DNA of 64,000 bases from contig NZ_JAHKQH010000005.1 in NCBI RefSeq assembly GCF_018861025.1, positions 55,412 through 119,411 of the forward strand, written 5' to 3'. Position numbers and translations under genes: made by a program. This document shows, piece after piece, positions 44,950 through 53,671 of the stretch. The notes under the pieces are model-generated. The model saw only the letters and a list, made by a program, of their open reading frames with translations. It was not told where the DNA came from and searched no databases. How positions within the stretch are numbered: the stretch's first letter is position 1; the number at the start of each line of letters is the position of its first letter. This DNA is from Psychrosphaera sp. B3R10 (GTDB lineage Bacteria; Pseudomonadota; Gammaproteobacteria; Enterobacterales; Alteromonadaceae).

Positions 44950-47430
44950 TTAAAACTGACCTCTAACTCCCACTGTAAATCCTCTGCTTGGTAACAAGGT
45001 TTCGTTTTTAAGAAACGATGTATGTACTCGGGCTTCAGAGTTCAGCAAGTTGTTGCCTTTCACAAAGGCCGTTAAGTCGAGTTGGTTAAAGCTAACGTGA
45101 TGGCTCACAACAAAGTCCAACATTGAATAGCCATCGGTTGGCGTTTCGCTGTCTGTTACTTCACTTTGCTTCATTGTTTCCATATAGCTCATTTCGATGC
45201 TAGTGGCATCAAGCTCATAGTTAAGTCTAAACCCAACACGTGATGGTGGAATACGAGGAAGTGCGTCACCATTGGATAGTTCACCAATTATTGAATCAAA
45301 CTGGGTTGTTAGTTTAAAGTCTGGATTTAAACGCCAAGTAAACTGGCCTTCTATGCCCATGAATTTCACATCTTCTGGAGAATATAAGTAAACAGGTAAA
45401 CCTGATCCTTCATGTTCTTCATGATCGTCTTCATCCACTTCTTCTTCGCCGTGGCTGTGTTCGAATTCGTATTCCCAGTTTTGGTTTTGCTGGTAATAGT
45501 AATTGTCGATTTGGTTGTAAAAGGCATTAAATACAAAACCAAAATCACCGCTGAATTTTCGTAGACTCAATTCAAGATTGTTGGCGGTTTCGAGTTTGAC
45601 ATCGTCACTTTGTATATCGCCATGGTTAAGCAACTCTACGTGATACTCGTCGCCCTCTTGCTCAATGTCGTATAACGCACCTATCTCAAAGGTTTTGGTG
45701 CCGATATGTGGACCAAACGCGACTAATTCACCTGCTGACGGTGCACGTTCTGAACGGCTATAGGATAATCCAAGGTTATAACCTTTTGCGAAATCCCACA
45801 CGATGCCAGCGGATAAGCTTACAGGTGTCATTGAAAGGTCTAGTGCTTCATGACCATGTGCTTCATGATCATGATCATGCTCATCTTCTTCTTCATCATG
45901 CTCAATCTCTGACAATTCATCGACAGTTAAGGTCGTTGACTCGATTCGAGCGCCAAGTTGGACAAGAATATTGTCAAAATGTTTTTCGGCTAACATGCCT
46001 AATCCAATTGACTGGGTGGTTGAAGGCGGGGTGAATGCTTCGTCGCCAATTGCTTCAAAATCGTTTTGTTTGTATTCGAGACTTATTGCTCCGTGCCAGC
46101 CAGCAATCTCGGCCAGTAAAAAGTCTGATTTAAGCTGAGTTGTGTCACTGTTGAAAGTGGTGCCAACTTGACCGTCTTCTATTTCTGCGTGTTGGTAGTT
46201 AGTAAGCGCAAACTTTGTATTTATCGCTGAGATAAGTTGGTTATCAAAAGATAACTCACTGATCATTTGGAAACGTTTTTGCTCCATGTCACCTACTACA
46301 CCGGCTTCATGTTCGTCATGTTCTTCCTCTGATTCTTCTTCAGAATGTTCAGCGTGGCCTGGAATGCCGTACGTTTTTGTGAGTTCACCATAAGAAACGC
46401 CAACAAAACCATTATCTAAAAGGTAACTAGTACCAAAGGTATAACCCGATGACTCACTTGCGCTATTCTCTAATGTGCCGTCAAAATCATCGTGTTCGTC
46501 ATGATCTTCTTCGTCATGGTCATCATGATCGTCTTCGTCGTGCTCGTCGTGCTCATCTTCGACGGTAGGATTGGCGGGTACTTTTAAGTCGTCACTATCA
46601 CGCCAGAAGGCGTCAAGGTGAAAAGCAAACTGTTCGTATGTTGTATTGGCGTCAAAGGCAAATTCGGTCTCATTGGAAGCAGAATTAACACTGGTTTGGA
46701 AATTGAGTGAATCTTCTGCTTCGGTTGGAATGCGATTATCGACAATATTAATAACGCCGCCAATTGCACCGCTACCATAGAATAAGGTGGCTGGGCCACG
46801 CAGAATTTCTATTTGTTTTACCGTTGATGTTTCAGTTGAAACGACATGGTCGGGACCAACACGAGACGCGTCGCCAACATCTAACCCATTTTGAGATATC
46901 ATCACCCGTGGTCCATCTAAACCTCGAATGATTGGACTGCTGCTGACCGGACCGTAATAAGTCGAATGAACCCCCACTTCCGCTTTAAGGGTTTCGCCTA
47001 ATGTTGCGCTGTGTTTGTTTTTTAAATCACTGTCGCTCAATACTGTTATTGGTGTTGCCGACTCTAAGGTAGAGCCATGCAATGGCGTTGCATAAACATC
47101 GAAGTGTTCAATAATGGCAGGTGTTAGTACGATAGTTTGGTCAAGGAATATCGATGATAACGTCTTGTCTGTTTGATCTTCTAGTTTAAACGAAAGGTGG
47201 TTGTAACCTCTGGCACTAATATGGATTTCATCGACATGGTCAATGGATTCAGAAACAGAAAACTGGCCTTGTTTATCGCTATAAATGGTTAAGTTACTGC
47301 CATGAAATTCGATTTTTACATTGGCAATTGGGTTACCCGATTGATCAACGATTTTGCCTGAAATGTCGTGTGCCGAATAGGCAGGGGCGATTAAAATGGC
47401 TGCGATAGACGCAACAAAAAACTTGTTCAT
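44950..47430 (-). CDS. TonB-dependent receptor with His/Asp-rich loops (zinc-type, ZnuD-like)
   Basis: An 826-residue outer-membrane receptor. A signal peptide is followed by a carboxypeptidase-regulatory-like domain (about 25-100), a plug (VLSDSDLKNKHSATLGETL and RGLDGPRVMISQNGLDV), and a 22-strand barrel ending in VGVRGQF. Three long loops are packed with His, Asp and Glu; the longest is at about residues 290-316 (DEHDEHDEDDHDDHD), with others near 360 and 520 and an HSHGEEE stretch near 640. His-rich loops mark zinc receptors such as ZnuD. The ATG at 47430 is preferred to the TTG at 47442. It is 29 nt from the small upstream gene and probably one transcript. Confidence 0.87.
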   Translation of the reverse strand: MNKFFVASIAAILIAPAYSAHDISGKIVDQSGNPIANVKIEFHGSNLTIYSDKQGQFSVSESIDHVDEIHISARGYNHLSFKLEDQTDKTLSSIFLDQTIVLTPAIIEHFDVYATPLHGSTLESATPITVLSDSDLKNKHSATLGETLKAEVGVHSTYYGPVSSSPIIRGLDGPRVMISQNGLDVGDASRVGPDHVVSTETSTVKQIEILRGPATLFYGSGAIGGVINIVDNRIPTEAEDSLNFQTSVNSASNETEFAFDANTTYEQFAFHLDAFWRDSDDLKVPANPTVEDEHDEHDEDDHDDHDEEDHDEHDDFDGTLENSASESSGYTFGTSYLLDNGFVGVSYGELTKTYGIPGHAEHSEEESEEEHDEHEAGVVGDMEQKRFQMISELSFDNQLISAINTKFALTNYQHAEIEDGQVGTTFNSDTTQLKSDFLLAEIAGWHGAISLEYKQNDFEAIGDEAFTPPSTTQSIGLGMLAEKHFDNILVQLGARIESTTLTVDELSEIEHDEEEDEHDHDHEAHGHEALDLSMTPVSLSAGIVWDFAKGYNLGLSYSRSERAPSAGELVAFGPHIGTKTFEIGALYDIEQEGDEYHVELLNHGDIQSDDVKLETANNLELSLRKFSGDFGFVFNAFYNQIDNYYYQQNQNWEYEFEHSHGEEEVDEDDHEEHEGSGLPVYLYSPEDVKFMGIEGQFTWRLNPDFKLTTQFDSIIGELSNGDALPRIPPSRVGFRLNYELDATSIEMSYMETMKQSEVTDSETPTDGYSMLDFVVSHHVSFNQLDLTAFVKGNNLLNSEARVHTSFLKNETLLPSRGFTVGVRGQF

Positions 47431-47459
47431 AATATTATCCAATAAAAACGTTTAAAAAT

Positions 47460-47765
47460 TTAAGACTGTTGTAAATCGATAGGATAATTAACTGGAGGTG
47501 CACGAATAGCGGTCGCACGGTAAACGAGTTTGGCGAATACGGTCGGAACTTTGGTTGTTGACTTAACCGCGAAAAATTCAACCGGTGGGGCCGTTGTGAT
47601 GTTTTGAAATGTAAAGTCTTCTAGCTGGCCGGAGTTGTGACAATACGTACACTCGACAACATTTGTTTCGGCGCTTTGGTGCTCCATGTGTTGCTGCAAA
47701 CTGAAAATCTGCAACGCGACCATTAGCACAAAACTTAATGTTAGCTTAATAGAGAGACGGGTCAT
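47460..47765 (-). CDS. Small exported protein with CxxCH motif, partner of the TonB receptor
   Basis: A 101-residue protein with an N-terminal hydrophobic segment (LSIKLTLSFVLMVALQIF) that is either a signal peptide or a single membrane anchor, then HMEHQSAETNVVECTYCHNSG. The ECTYCH stretch is a CxxCH pattern, normally a haem c site, but a metal-binding use next to a metal receptor is equally likely. The C-terminal half has TAPPVEFFAV and RAPPVNYPI, reminiscent of DUF2946 proteins that accompany metal uptake receptors. It is 29 nt ahead of the receptor on the same strand. A palindrome lies 18 nt upstream. Function unproven. Confidence 0.62.
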   Translation of the reverse strand: MTRLSIKLTLSFVLMVALQIFSLQQHMEHQSAETNVVECTYCHNSGQLEDFTFQNITTAPPVEFFAVKSTTKVPTVFAKLVYRATAIRAPPVNYPIDLQQS

Positions 47766-47782
47766 TTATTACATTCATAAAA

Positions 47783-47812
47783 TTGATACCATGCGATGAT
47801 ATATTGTATCAA
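47783..47812. promoter_or_regulatory. Palindrome upstream of the metal-receptor operon (candidate metalloregulator operator)
   Basis: TTGATAC at 47783-47789 and GTATCAA at 47806-47812 are exact inverted copies. Inside this, TGATA / TATCA also frame a tighter palindrome at 47797-47811. It lies 18 nt upstream of the start codon at 47765. The layout resembles a Zur or Fur-type operator, but it does not match the canonical GTTAT-ATAAC of Zur exactly, so the regulator is open. Confidence 0.4.
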
Positions 47813-47972
47813 GTGTGAAATGCAACCTTGTTCTTTGTTTCTGTCATCGAAATACGTCAGTACGCACGTATTTGAGGTTAGACTGTTTTTTATCGCGGTT
47901 TAAGTTGATGCAATTGCAGAGATTGACGGCCGTAGAACATAAAGATGGGTGAAATATAAACGTCCAAAATAG

Positions 47973-47997
47973 GAGTGCCAACGCTAGGTTGGCACTC
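47973..47997 (-). terminator. Terminator hairpin of the DUF3149 gene
   Basis: GAGTGCCAAC / GTTGGCACTC give a perfect 10-bp stem with a 5-nt loop. On the minus strand it is followed by CTATTTTGG, 27 nt beyond the stop of the microprotein gene at 48024. Confidence 0.65.
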
Positions 47998-48023
47998 AGT
48001 TGGATGTCATTAATAAGTTCATA

Positions 48024-48173
48024 TTAGGCTTCATGCCCGTTTTTCTCGTCTGGTTTTGAATGGACGACTTTAGAAATAAAGTACCAAGCGTAAAAGCCCA
48101 TTAAAAATACAGTCAGACCTAAAATGCTGAAGCTCAAATATAATACTGGATCACTAAAAAAATCTCTAAACAT
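48024..48173 (-). CDS. DUF3149 membrane microprotein
   Basis: A 49-residue protein (MFRDFFSDPVLYLSFSILGL and on) with one hydrophobic segment at about residues 11-34 and a charged C-terminus KPDEKNGHEA. The start MFRDFFSDPV matches the DUF3149 family (PF11346), of unknown function, common in Alteromonadales-type bacteria. TTAGGAGA lies ahead of the ATG as a strong Shine-Dalgarno. Two FNR-like boxes lie upstream (48232-48245 and 48283-48296), hinting at oxygen control, and a hairpin follows it. Single-gene unit. Confidence 0.75.
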   Translation of the reverse strand: MFRDFFSDPVLYLSFSILGLTVFLMGFYAWYFISKVVHSKPDEKNGHEA

Positions 48174-48231
48174 GATTTATCTCCTAACTTTTGTTGATGG
48201 AGTGAGTTTAGATCTCTTTTAAATTGGCATT

Positions 48232-48245
48232 ATGATCTAGATCAA
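48232..48245 (-). promoter_or_regulatory. FNR/EtrA-like box upstream of the DUF3149 gene (proximal)
   Basis: On the minus strand it reads TTGATCTAGATCAT, nine of ten positions of the FNR consensus TTGAT-N4-ATCAA. Its centre is about 65 nt upstream of the ATG at 48173, consistent with activation at about -41.5 from a start near 48197. Confidence 0.55.
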
Positions 48246-48282
48246 GTTTGCTATTGCAGTGTGCTCTGAATGCAGTTGAAAC

Positions 48283-48296
48283 TTGATTTGGATCAT
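48283..48296. promoter_or_regulatory. FNR/EtrA-like box (distal)
   Basis: TTGATTTGGATCAT, again nine of ten positions of the FNR consensus, 51 nt from the proximal box. Two boxes in a row in the same short gap make chance less likely. No plus-strand gene starts downstream, so it probably also serves the leftward microprotein gene. Confidence 0.45.
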
Positions 48297-48390
48297 AAAA
48301 AGGCGGTTGGAACGATTAAAGTGGCCGTTAATAAAATCGAAATTTCACCAATCGAAGTTGCATGTTTGTGCAAAAGTCATGTCGTTGTGC

Positions 48391-48813
48391 TTAGAGTTGC
48401 TTTAAATAGTTTTGGTAGTTAAGCCAGTTGTCGTCAGTCTTTGTTTGTAATTTTAGTGTGTTGCAGGTGTCAATTAAAATGGCTTGTTGTTGTTTTTCGA
48501 GTTCTAACTCGGCACTCAATAGTGCCTGGCGAATGGTTTTGTAATGACTAAGTGCTGATTGATTGGCTTTATACATTTTCCGCAGTTCGCGCAGGGGGCG
48601 GGTATATGACCGGTCAAACTCAATGACCTTGTTGTGTAATGCCGCGATGTTGTCTCTTGACAAGGACAGCGAGTTTTCAGTTAAGTAAATGCACAACAAG
48701 GCCAAGTTAACGTTGGCCCCGTAGTTGTCTTGCCAACTCAACATTGTAGCTTGGACATTAGGTTGTTGATAATGTGCTAGGCTAAACTGCCAAAATTGGT
48801 CTTGGGCTATCAT
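48391..48813 (-). CDS. TIGR02444 family protein (DUF2390)
   Basis: A 140-residue protein with FWQFSLAHYQQPNVQATMLSWQ at the N-terminus and NYGANVNLALLCIYL next, the signature of TIGR02444. It is helical and lacks a signal peptide or membrane segment; no function is established. Its ATG overlaps the YheS stop by 4 nt (ATGA), so it is translated with yheS. This neighbour pair is frequent in gammaproteobacteria. Confidence 0.85.
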   Translation of the reverse strand: MIAQDQFWQFSLAHYQQPNVQATMLSWQDNYGANVNLALLCIYLTENSLSLSRDNIAALHNKVIEFDRSYTRPLRELRKMYKANQSALSHYKTIRQALLSAELELEKQQQAILIDTCNTLKLQTKTDDNWLNYQNYLKQL

Positions 48814-50735
48814 ACATTTTCAATATCAAATTTAGCTTTGATATCTTCCATTTGCTCTTCACATTCGAACCATTGCATTTCAACGTCGTCGAGTTCAGAT
48901 TTCAATTCGCCTTGCTTGAGCAATAATTGGTTTAGCTCGCCTTTACGCTTATCGGAATATAAGTCACTGTCAGACATTGCTTGTTCGATTTCTACTAGTT
49001 GCTGTTCTAACTTGCTTTGTTTAACGGCAAGTTTGTCGGCAATTTTTTTGATTGGCGATATTTCTTTGCGCATCTCTGCTTCAAGACGCTTGATTTCTTT
49101 TTTAGCCGCGGCCGTGTTTTCTTTTGGTTCTTCGTCTGAAAGTTGGTTTTCGATACTTTCCAGCTTTTGCTGGTCGAGCAACCACTTATGGTAATCTTCA
49201 AGATCACCAGGGAAGGGTGATACTGTGCCGTTGTCGACTAAATATAAATCGTCACAGGTCGCTTTAAGCAAGTGTCTGTCATGGGCAATTAGGATCATTG
49301 CGCCTTCAAATTCCTGTAGTGCCATTGTTAAGGCGTGACGCATTTCAATGTCGAGGTGGTTAGTTGGTTCATCCATGAGTAATAGGTTAGGGCGCTGGAA
49401 AACCATTAAGGCCAATACGAGGCGGGCTTTTTCACCCCCGGAAAACTGGTCAATTGGGTCAAGAGCTTGGTCGCCGTTAAAGCCAAATCCACCTAAATAG
49501 TTTCTGGCTTCTTGTTCGGTTAATCCATCTTGCAACTGAATAAGGTGCTGAATCGGTGAATTACCTAACTGCAAGGTGTCTAGTTGATGCTGTGCAAAAT
49601 AGCCAATTTTTAAATGTTTACTGTGCTCAAACTCGCCGCCTAACGGCGCTAAGCTTCGAGATAGGGTTTTGATCAAGGTCGACTTACCCGCGCCATTACG
49701 ACCCAATAATCCAATTCGGCTGCCTGGCACTAAGTTAAGTTTAATATCGGTTAGTATGGTTTTAGTTTCGTAACCAGCACTGACTTTATCCATTTTTATA
49801 ATTGGATTAGGCAAATTGGTTGGCTGTTTAAACTCAAAGTTAAATTGAGAATCGACATGAGCAGGGGCAATTAATTCCATGCGTTCTAGCATTTTAACCC
49901 GGCTTTGGGCTTGTTTGGCTTTTGACGCTTTAGCTTTAAAGCGGTCGATAAAAGACTGAATGTGTTGAATTTCGGTTTGTTGCTTTTGAAAAACCGCTTG
50001 CTGTTGGGCGAGCTTTTCCATGCGTTGGCGTTCGAAATTAGAATAGTTACCTGAGTAGAAGTTAAGCTTTTGGGCTTCCACATGTAAAATGCCCTGACAG
50101 ATATTGTCAATAAAGTCTCTGTCATGGGAAATAAGTAACATTGTACCTTGGTAACGAGTGAGCCATTTCTCTAACCAAATAACCGCATCTAAGTCTAAAT
50201 GGTTAGTTGGTTCGTCGAGTAATAGTAGGTCACTGTTGATCATTAGAGCTTGCGCTAAGTTAAGTCGCATGCGCCAACCACCGGAGAAACTCATTACAGA
50301 CTGTTGCTGCGCTTCGGTATCAAATCCAAGACCATTTAATAATTCACCGGCTCGTGAACGAATTGTATAAGCGTGAATTAAATCCATTTCGTGGTGAATG
50401 TGGGCAATTTTAGCGCCGTCGTCTTCTTGCTCGGCTTGTTCAAGTTGTTGTTGTAACTCTCGATATTTAACATCGCCGTCAATAACGTATTCTAAAGCAG
50501 ACTTGGCTAGGGCAGGCGTTTCTTGTTTTACCCAGGCCAGCGTCCAGCTATTTGGCATACTAACTTCGCCGTCGTCGCCACCAAGTTCACCTCTGATGAG
50601 GTTAAATAATGTGGATTTGCCCGAGCCATTCGCACCAACGATACCTATTTTGTGCCCGGGATAAATAATCGCGTCGGCTTTATCGAAAAGAACTTTGTTT
50701 CCGAGTTGCAGGTAAAGTTGTGAAATGTTCAACAT
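48810..50735 (-). CDS. yheS: ABC-F ATPase YheS
   Basis: A 641-residue protein with two ABC ATPase domains and no membrane part. First domain: VGANGSGKST (about 33-42) and FSGGWRMRLNLAQAL with LLLDEPTNHLDLDAV; second: LGRNGAGKSTLIKTL and FSGGEKARLVLALM with LLMDEPTNHLDIEM. Between the domains is the ABC-F linker (QKQQTEIQHIQSFIDRFKAK), and the C-terminus is a coiled coil rich in Lys/Glu. This is the YheS-type of ABC-F, which binds ribosomes at the E site. It is divergent from yheV, a known neighbour in E. coli. Confidence 0.95.
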   Translation of the reverse strand: MLNISQLYLQLGNKVLFDKADAIIYPGHKIGIVGANGSGKSTLFNLIRGELGGDDGEVSMPNSWTLAWVKQETPALAKSALEYVIDGDVKYRELQQQLEQAEQEDDGAKIAHIHHEMDLIHAYTIRSRAGELLNGLGFDTEAQQQSVMSFSGGWRMRLNLAQALMINSDLLLLDEPTNHLDLDAVIWLEKWLTRYQGTMLLISHDRDFIDNICQGILHVEAQKLNFYSGNYSNFERQRMEKLAQQQAVFQKQQTEIQHIQSFIDRFKAKASKAKQAQSRVKMLERMELIAPAHVDSQFNFEFKQPTNLPNPIIKMDKVSAGYETKTILTDIKLNLVPGSRIGLLGRNGAGKSTLIKTLSRSLAPLGGEFEHSKHLKIGYFAQHQLDTLQLGNSPIQHLIQLQDGLTEQEARNYLGGFGFNGDQALDPIDQFSGGEKARLVLALMVFQRPNLLLMDEPTNHLDIEMRHALTMALQEFEGAMILIAHDRHLLKATCDDLYLVDNGTVSPFPGDLEDYHKWLLDQQKLESIENQLSDEEPKENTAAAKKEIKRLEAEMRKEISPIKKIADKLAVKQSKLEQQLVEIEQAMSDSDLYSDKRKGELNQLLLKQGELKSELDDVEMQWFECEEQMEDIKAKFDIENV

Positions 50736-50848
50736 AGTAAAATAGGACTCCTAACCAATAGGCTGTGAATACTACCGTTAAGCTATATCCAAAGGAACCA
50801 AATTTTGTTTAAATGTGCCGCAATTGGTTATATCCAGAGAGAAATTTG

Positions 50849-51058
50849 ATGGCTAAGCAGAAAAAACGTTTTATCGCCGGTGCAACGTGTCCTGAATGTA
50901 AAAAAATGGATACTATGATGTTGTTTAAAGAAAACAGTGTTGAGAAGGTTGAATGCCAAAGTTGTGGACACACGATGACGCAGCCAGAGGGGGCTGTACA
51001 AGGTGCCACTAGGCAGTTTGAACAAGTCATTGGGGTGTTTACCCCAGGAGAAGATTGA
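50849..51058 (+). CDS. yheV: YheV-family zinc-ribbon protein
   Basis: A 69-residue protein beginning MAKQKKRFIAGATCPECKKM at ATG 50849; the longer frame from 50813 adds 12 residues without homology. Two pairs, CPEC and CQSC, form a zinc ribbon, followed by GHTMTQPEG and EQVIGVFTP, which match E. coli YheV closely. It is divergent from yheS, as in E. coli. Function unknown. Confidence 0.9.
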   Translation: MAKQKKRFIAGATCPECKKMDTMMLFKENSVEKVECQSCGHTMTQPEGAVQGATRQFEQVIGVFTPGED

Positions 51059-51076
51059 TTTGTGATTTAATGGCGT

Positions 51077-51100
51077 TAGAGCCTTGTTACTTAGGCTCTA
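51077..51100. terminator. Hairpin between convergent yheV and slyX
   Basis: TAGAGCC / GGCTCTA, 7-bp stem with a 10-nt loop. No T-run on either side; a weak candidate for a shared 3' end. Confidence 0.3.
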
Positions 51101-51145
51101 GTACCAAATAAACGAGCCGTATCAGCGGTATAAACCGTGTTGGCC

Positions 51146-51388
51146 TTAATAATGTGGCGGTGGTGTTTCATCCGCTTCGCTGCCGACAACAGAGGTTTTG
51201 GTTTCTTTAAATTTTTCCGCAAGCATTTGCAACTGTCGTTTCATTAAGCGATTGTCTAAATTAAGGCTAGTGATTTCGCTATTGAGTTGATCCAATGTGT
51301 CGTCTTGAAACGCCACTTTGTTTTCTAAGTCGTCTATTCGTTTTATTAATAATGCTATATCGGCGTTATTCACGGTTTGATTTCCCAT
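51146..51388 (-). CDS. slyX: SlyX protein
   Basis: An 80-residue coiled-coil protein (LLIKRIDDLENKVAFQDDTL, then LNSEITSLNLDNRLMKRQLQ) with the C-terminal hallmark ETPPPHY of the SlyX family. Its role is unknown; in E. coli slyX is next to slyD and fkpA. It overlaps the end of the WD40 lipoprotein gene by 19 nt, so it is translated from the same transcript. ATG start is clear. Confidence 0.93.
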   Translation of the reverse strand: MGNQTVNNADIALLIKRIDDLENKVAFQDDTLDQLNSEITSLNLDNRLMKRQLQMLAEKFKETKTSVVGSEADETPPPHY

Positions 51389-52599
51389 ACTTCGCTTAAC
51401 CCAGCGGAACTTTCAGAAACAATTTGCTGGTCTTGGTTTATAAAGGCGGCACTATACACTACTGCATTTGCCGGACGAGAATCTTTTTTAGGCGAGACAT
51501 ACCAACGTTGTAATAATTCACCAGTTTGCACACTCCAAAGGCTGAGTTCTCTATTCGGCGCGCCGGTAACTAAGTATTCTCCGGATTGTGAAAACCTTGC
51601 GGTAGTGAATATTTCCTGCCGATTAAGATAATGTAACTGAGTGATGGCGTTGCCTGTTTTTAAGTCCCAAATTGTTGAACGTCCTTTGCTGTCAGACGTA
51701 AACGCAAAGCGAGCTTTGGCGTCGAGGGCAACCTGTACCACACGTGCGCCGTGTCTAAATTTAAACACGACTTGTCCTGTTTTGGTATCCCATAAATAGG
51801 CGGTTTGGTCACTCGAACCGGTCAATACATAACGGCCATTGGGTGAAATTGCTAAACTGTTGATGGCATTGTTAACATGAATTGCATTGCCTTCGTTGTC
51901 GGTGATAGGCGTATGGTGAGCAAGGAATTCTAAGCGACGGCCGGTATCTACAGACATATGAACAACTATGCCATTGCTTTTACCTATAACGATGTGGCGT
52001 CCCATATTAGAGACATCAATTGCGCGGATACGTCCAAGGATCACGCATTTCTCGCCTTTACTCTCGTCTGGGTTCAAACATTTGTTTTGATCAATAATCA
52101 CCTGATCAATTAATCCAGCGCTAGATGATTTATGGCGACTGTGCCAATAAGATTCGTCTTCGCTTTGAGTTAGTTTTACTTTAGATTTTCTGGCTTGCCA
52201 ATAACCAATGTTTTTGCCGGAATTTACATCCCAAAGTGAAAACGTCTCTTTGTCTGCAAGTACCACGTGGGAGTCGTCGTCCGCTATTGATGTGGCGAAA
52301 ACGAAGTTGCTGCTGGCCATTGAATTGGTCGTTTCACCGTCTTTAAAAGTTACCTGACTGCCAACTGGGGTTTGTTGCCAAATGTATTTAAGACCATTTT
52401 TGTTTAAATCCCAAAGCGCAACGCCGTGATATAACGATGAAACAACAGCAAAATTACCGCTACGGGATACGCTAGCAGCAAAGGACCCGTCCTGGGCGTG
52501 TTGATTTTGTTTCATCGGTCGGGAACTTTCAGGTGTGCAAGCACCCAAAAGGAGCGAAGATATAAACAAAATGGCTAAAGTCGGGAGTTTATTGAGCAA
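51370..52599 (-). CDS. WD40-repeat lipoprotein
   Basis: A 409-residue lipoprotein with lipobox LLGAC and then six or more WD40 blades (for example LTGSSDQTAYLWDTKTGQVVF and YLVTGAPNRELSLWSVQTGELL). I choose the TTG at 52599 because AAGAGG lies 7 nt ahead; a TTG at 52617 also opens the frame and would place the Cys at residue 27. The beta-propeller is expected in the periplasm, anchored to the membrane, as a protein interaction platform. It overlaps slyX by 19 nt and is divergent from fkpA with 254 nt between. No substrate can be named. Confidence 0.83.
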   Translation of the reverse strand: MLNKLPTLAILFISSLLLGACTPESSRPMKQNQHAQDGSFAASVSRSGNFAVVSSLYHGVALWDLNKNGLKYIWQQTPVGSQVTFKDGETTNSMASSNFVFATSIADDDSHVVLADKETFSLWDVNSGKNIGYWQARKSKVKLTQSEDESYWHSRHKSSSAGLIDQVIIDQNKCLNPDESKGEKCVILGRIRAIDVSNMGRHIVIGKSNGIVVHMSVDTGRRLEFLAHHTPITDNEGNAIHVNNAINSLAISPNGRYVLTGSSDQTAYLWDTKTGQVVFKFRHGARVVQVALDAKARFAFTSDSKGRSTIWDLKTGNAITQLHYLNRQEIFTTARFSQSGEYLVTGAPNRELSLWSVQTGELLQRWYVSPKKDSRPANAVVYSAAFINQDQQIVSESSAGLSEVWEIKP

Positions 52600-52853
52600 T
52601 CTTTTGCCTCTTAACAAAAATAAGGTTTTTCTTTCGAAAGTTAATCGCTAGTATAGGTCACTTTGAACTGAAAATGATATTAATGGAATTGGCATTTTTA
52701 GCCAAATATTGAGTACATCAAAATTTATTTTATTAAGTATGTCATAGAGATACTTATTTACGTATTGATATTCTGAGATATGGCCGCACAAGTGAGTCAT
52801 TATATATTTACTTTAGACAATGGAATGTTCGTCTAAACAATTTGGAGAAACAA

Positions 52854-53564
52854 ATGAAAAAAGCGTTAAAGCTTTCCTTGATAGCCGCATCAATTGGCCT
52901 AATGAGTGCCTGCGGAAGTGCAGAGCAAGCTAATACCCCTGCTAAATTAGATTCTGATGCTGACAAACAAAGTTATGCACTTGGTGCATCTATGGGGACA
53001 TACCTTAAGAAAAACCTTGATAGCAATGCTGAAATTGGGATTTCTTTAAAACAAGAATTGATCATTGCCGGTATTCAAGACGCGTTAGTCGCTAAATCGC
53101 AACTGAGTGATGAAGAAATTCAAACTGTGATGCAAGCGTTACAGCAACAAGTGTCTGAGCTTAAAACAAAAGAAGCGCGCGAGGCTGGTTTAACGTTTTT
53201 AGCTGAAAATGCGAAACGTGAAGGCGTTGTTGTTACAGACAGTGGCCTACAGTACGAAGTGCTTGTAGCGGCTGAAGGTGCTAAACCTGCGGCAACGGAC
53301 ACTGTTGAAGTTCATTATCACGGTACATTATTAGATGGAACGGTATTTGATTCTTCTGTCGATCGTGGTGAAAAGATTAGCTTCCCACTTAACCGTGTTA
53401 TTCCTGGTTGGACTGAAGGTCTACAATACATGAGTATTGGATCTAAATATAAATTCTTTATTCCTTCAGAGTTAGCTTACGGCTCTCGTAATGCAGGTCA
53501 GATCCCACCAAATTCGACATTGATTTTTGAAGTTGAATTATTTGATATCAAAAAAGAAGGCTAG
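52854..53564 (+). CDS. fkpA: FKBP-type peptidyl-prolyl isomerase FkpA
   Basis: A 236-residue lipoprotein-type chaperone. ATG 52854 follows GGAG; an in-frame TTG at 52842 is the ribosome-site region and unlikely. Signal and lipobox: LMSAC (Cys20). N-terminal helical dimerisation domain (KQSYALGASMGTYLKKN; EEIQTVMQALQQQV), then the FKBP domain VEVHYHGTLLDGTVFDSSVDRG, FPLNRVIPGWTEGLQYM and YGSRNAGQIPPNSTLIFEVEL. It assists periplasmic and outer-membrane protein folding. A strong terminator follows at 53588-53624. In E. coli FkpA lacks a lipid anchor; here the lipobox cysteine is clear, as in Mip-like relatives. Confidence 0.94.
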   Translation: MKKALKLSLIAASIGLMSACGSAEQANTPAKLDSDADKQSYALGASMGTYLKKNLDSNAEIGISLKQELIIAGIQDALVAKSQLSDEEIQTVMQALQQQVSELKTKEAREAGLTFLAENAKREGVVVTDSGLQYEVLVAAEGAKPAATDTVEVHYHGTLLDGTVFDSSVDRGEKISFPLNRVIPGWTEGLQYMSIGSKYKFFIPSELAYGSRNAGQIPPNSTLIFEVELFDIKKEG

Positions 53565-53587
53565 TTAACGTAAGTTAACAGGCACTA

Positions 53588-53624
53588 AAAAAGGCGCTAT
53601 GTAAAAATAGCGCCTTTTTATTTT
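53588..53624 (+). terminator. Terminator of fkpA
   Basis: AAAAAGGCGCTAT / ATAGCGCCTTTTT, a 13-bp stem with a 6-nt loop and a T-rich tail, 24 nt after the stop. Confidence 0.92.
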
Positions 53625-53671
53625 GTCGCGAATCAAAATGTAGATTGCAAACTCATCCAAAACGGGCGTGT

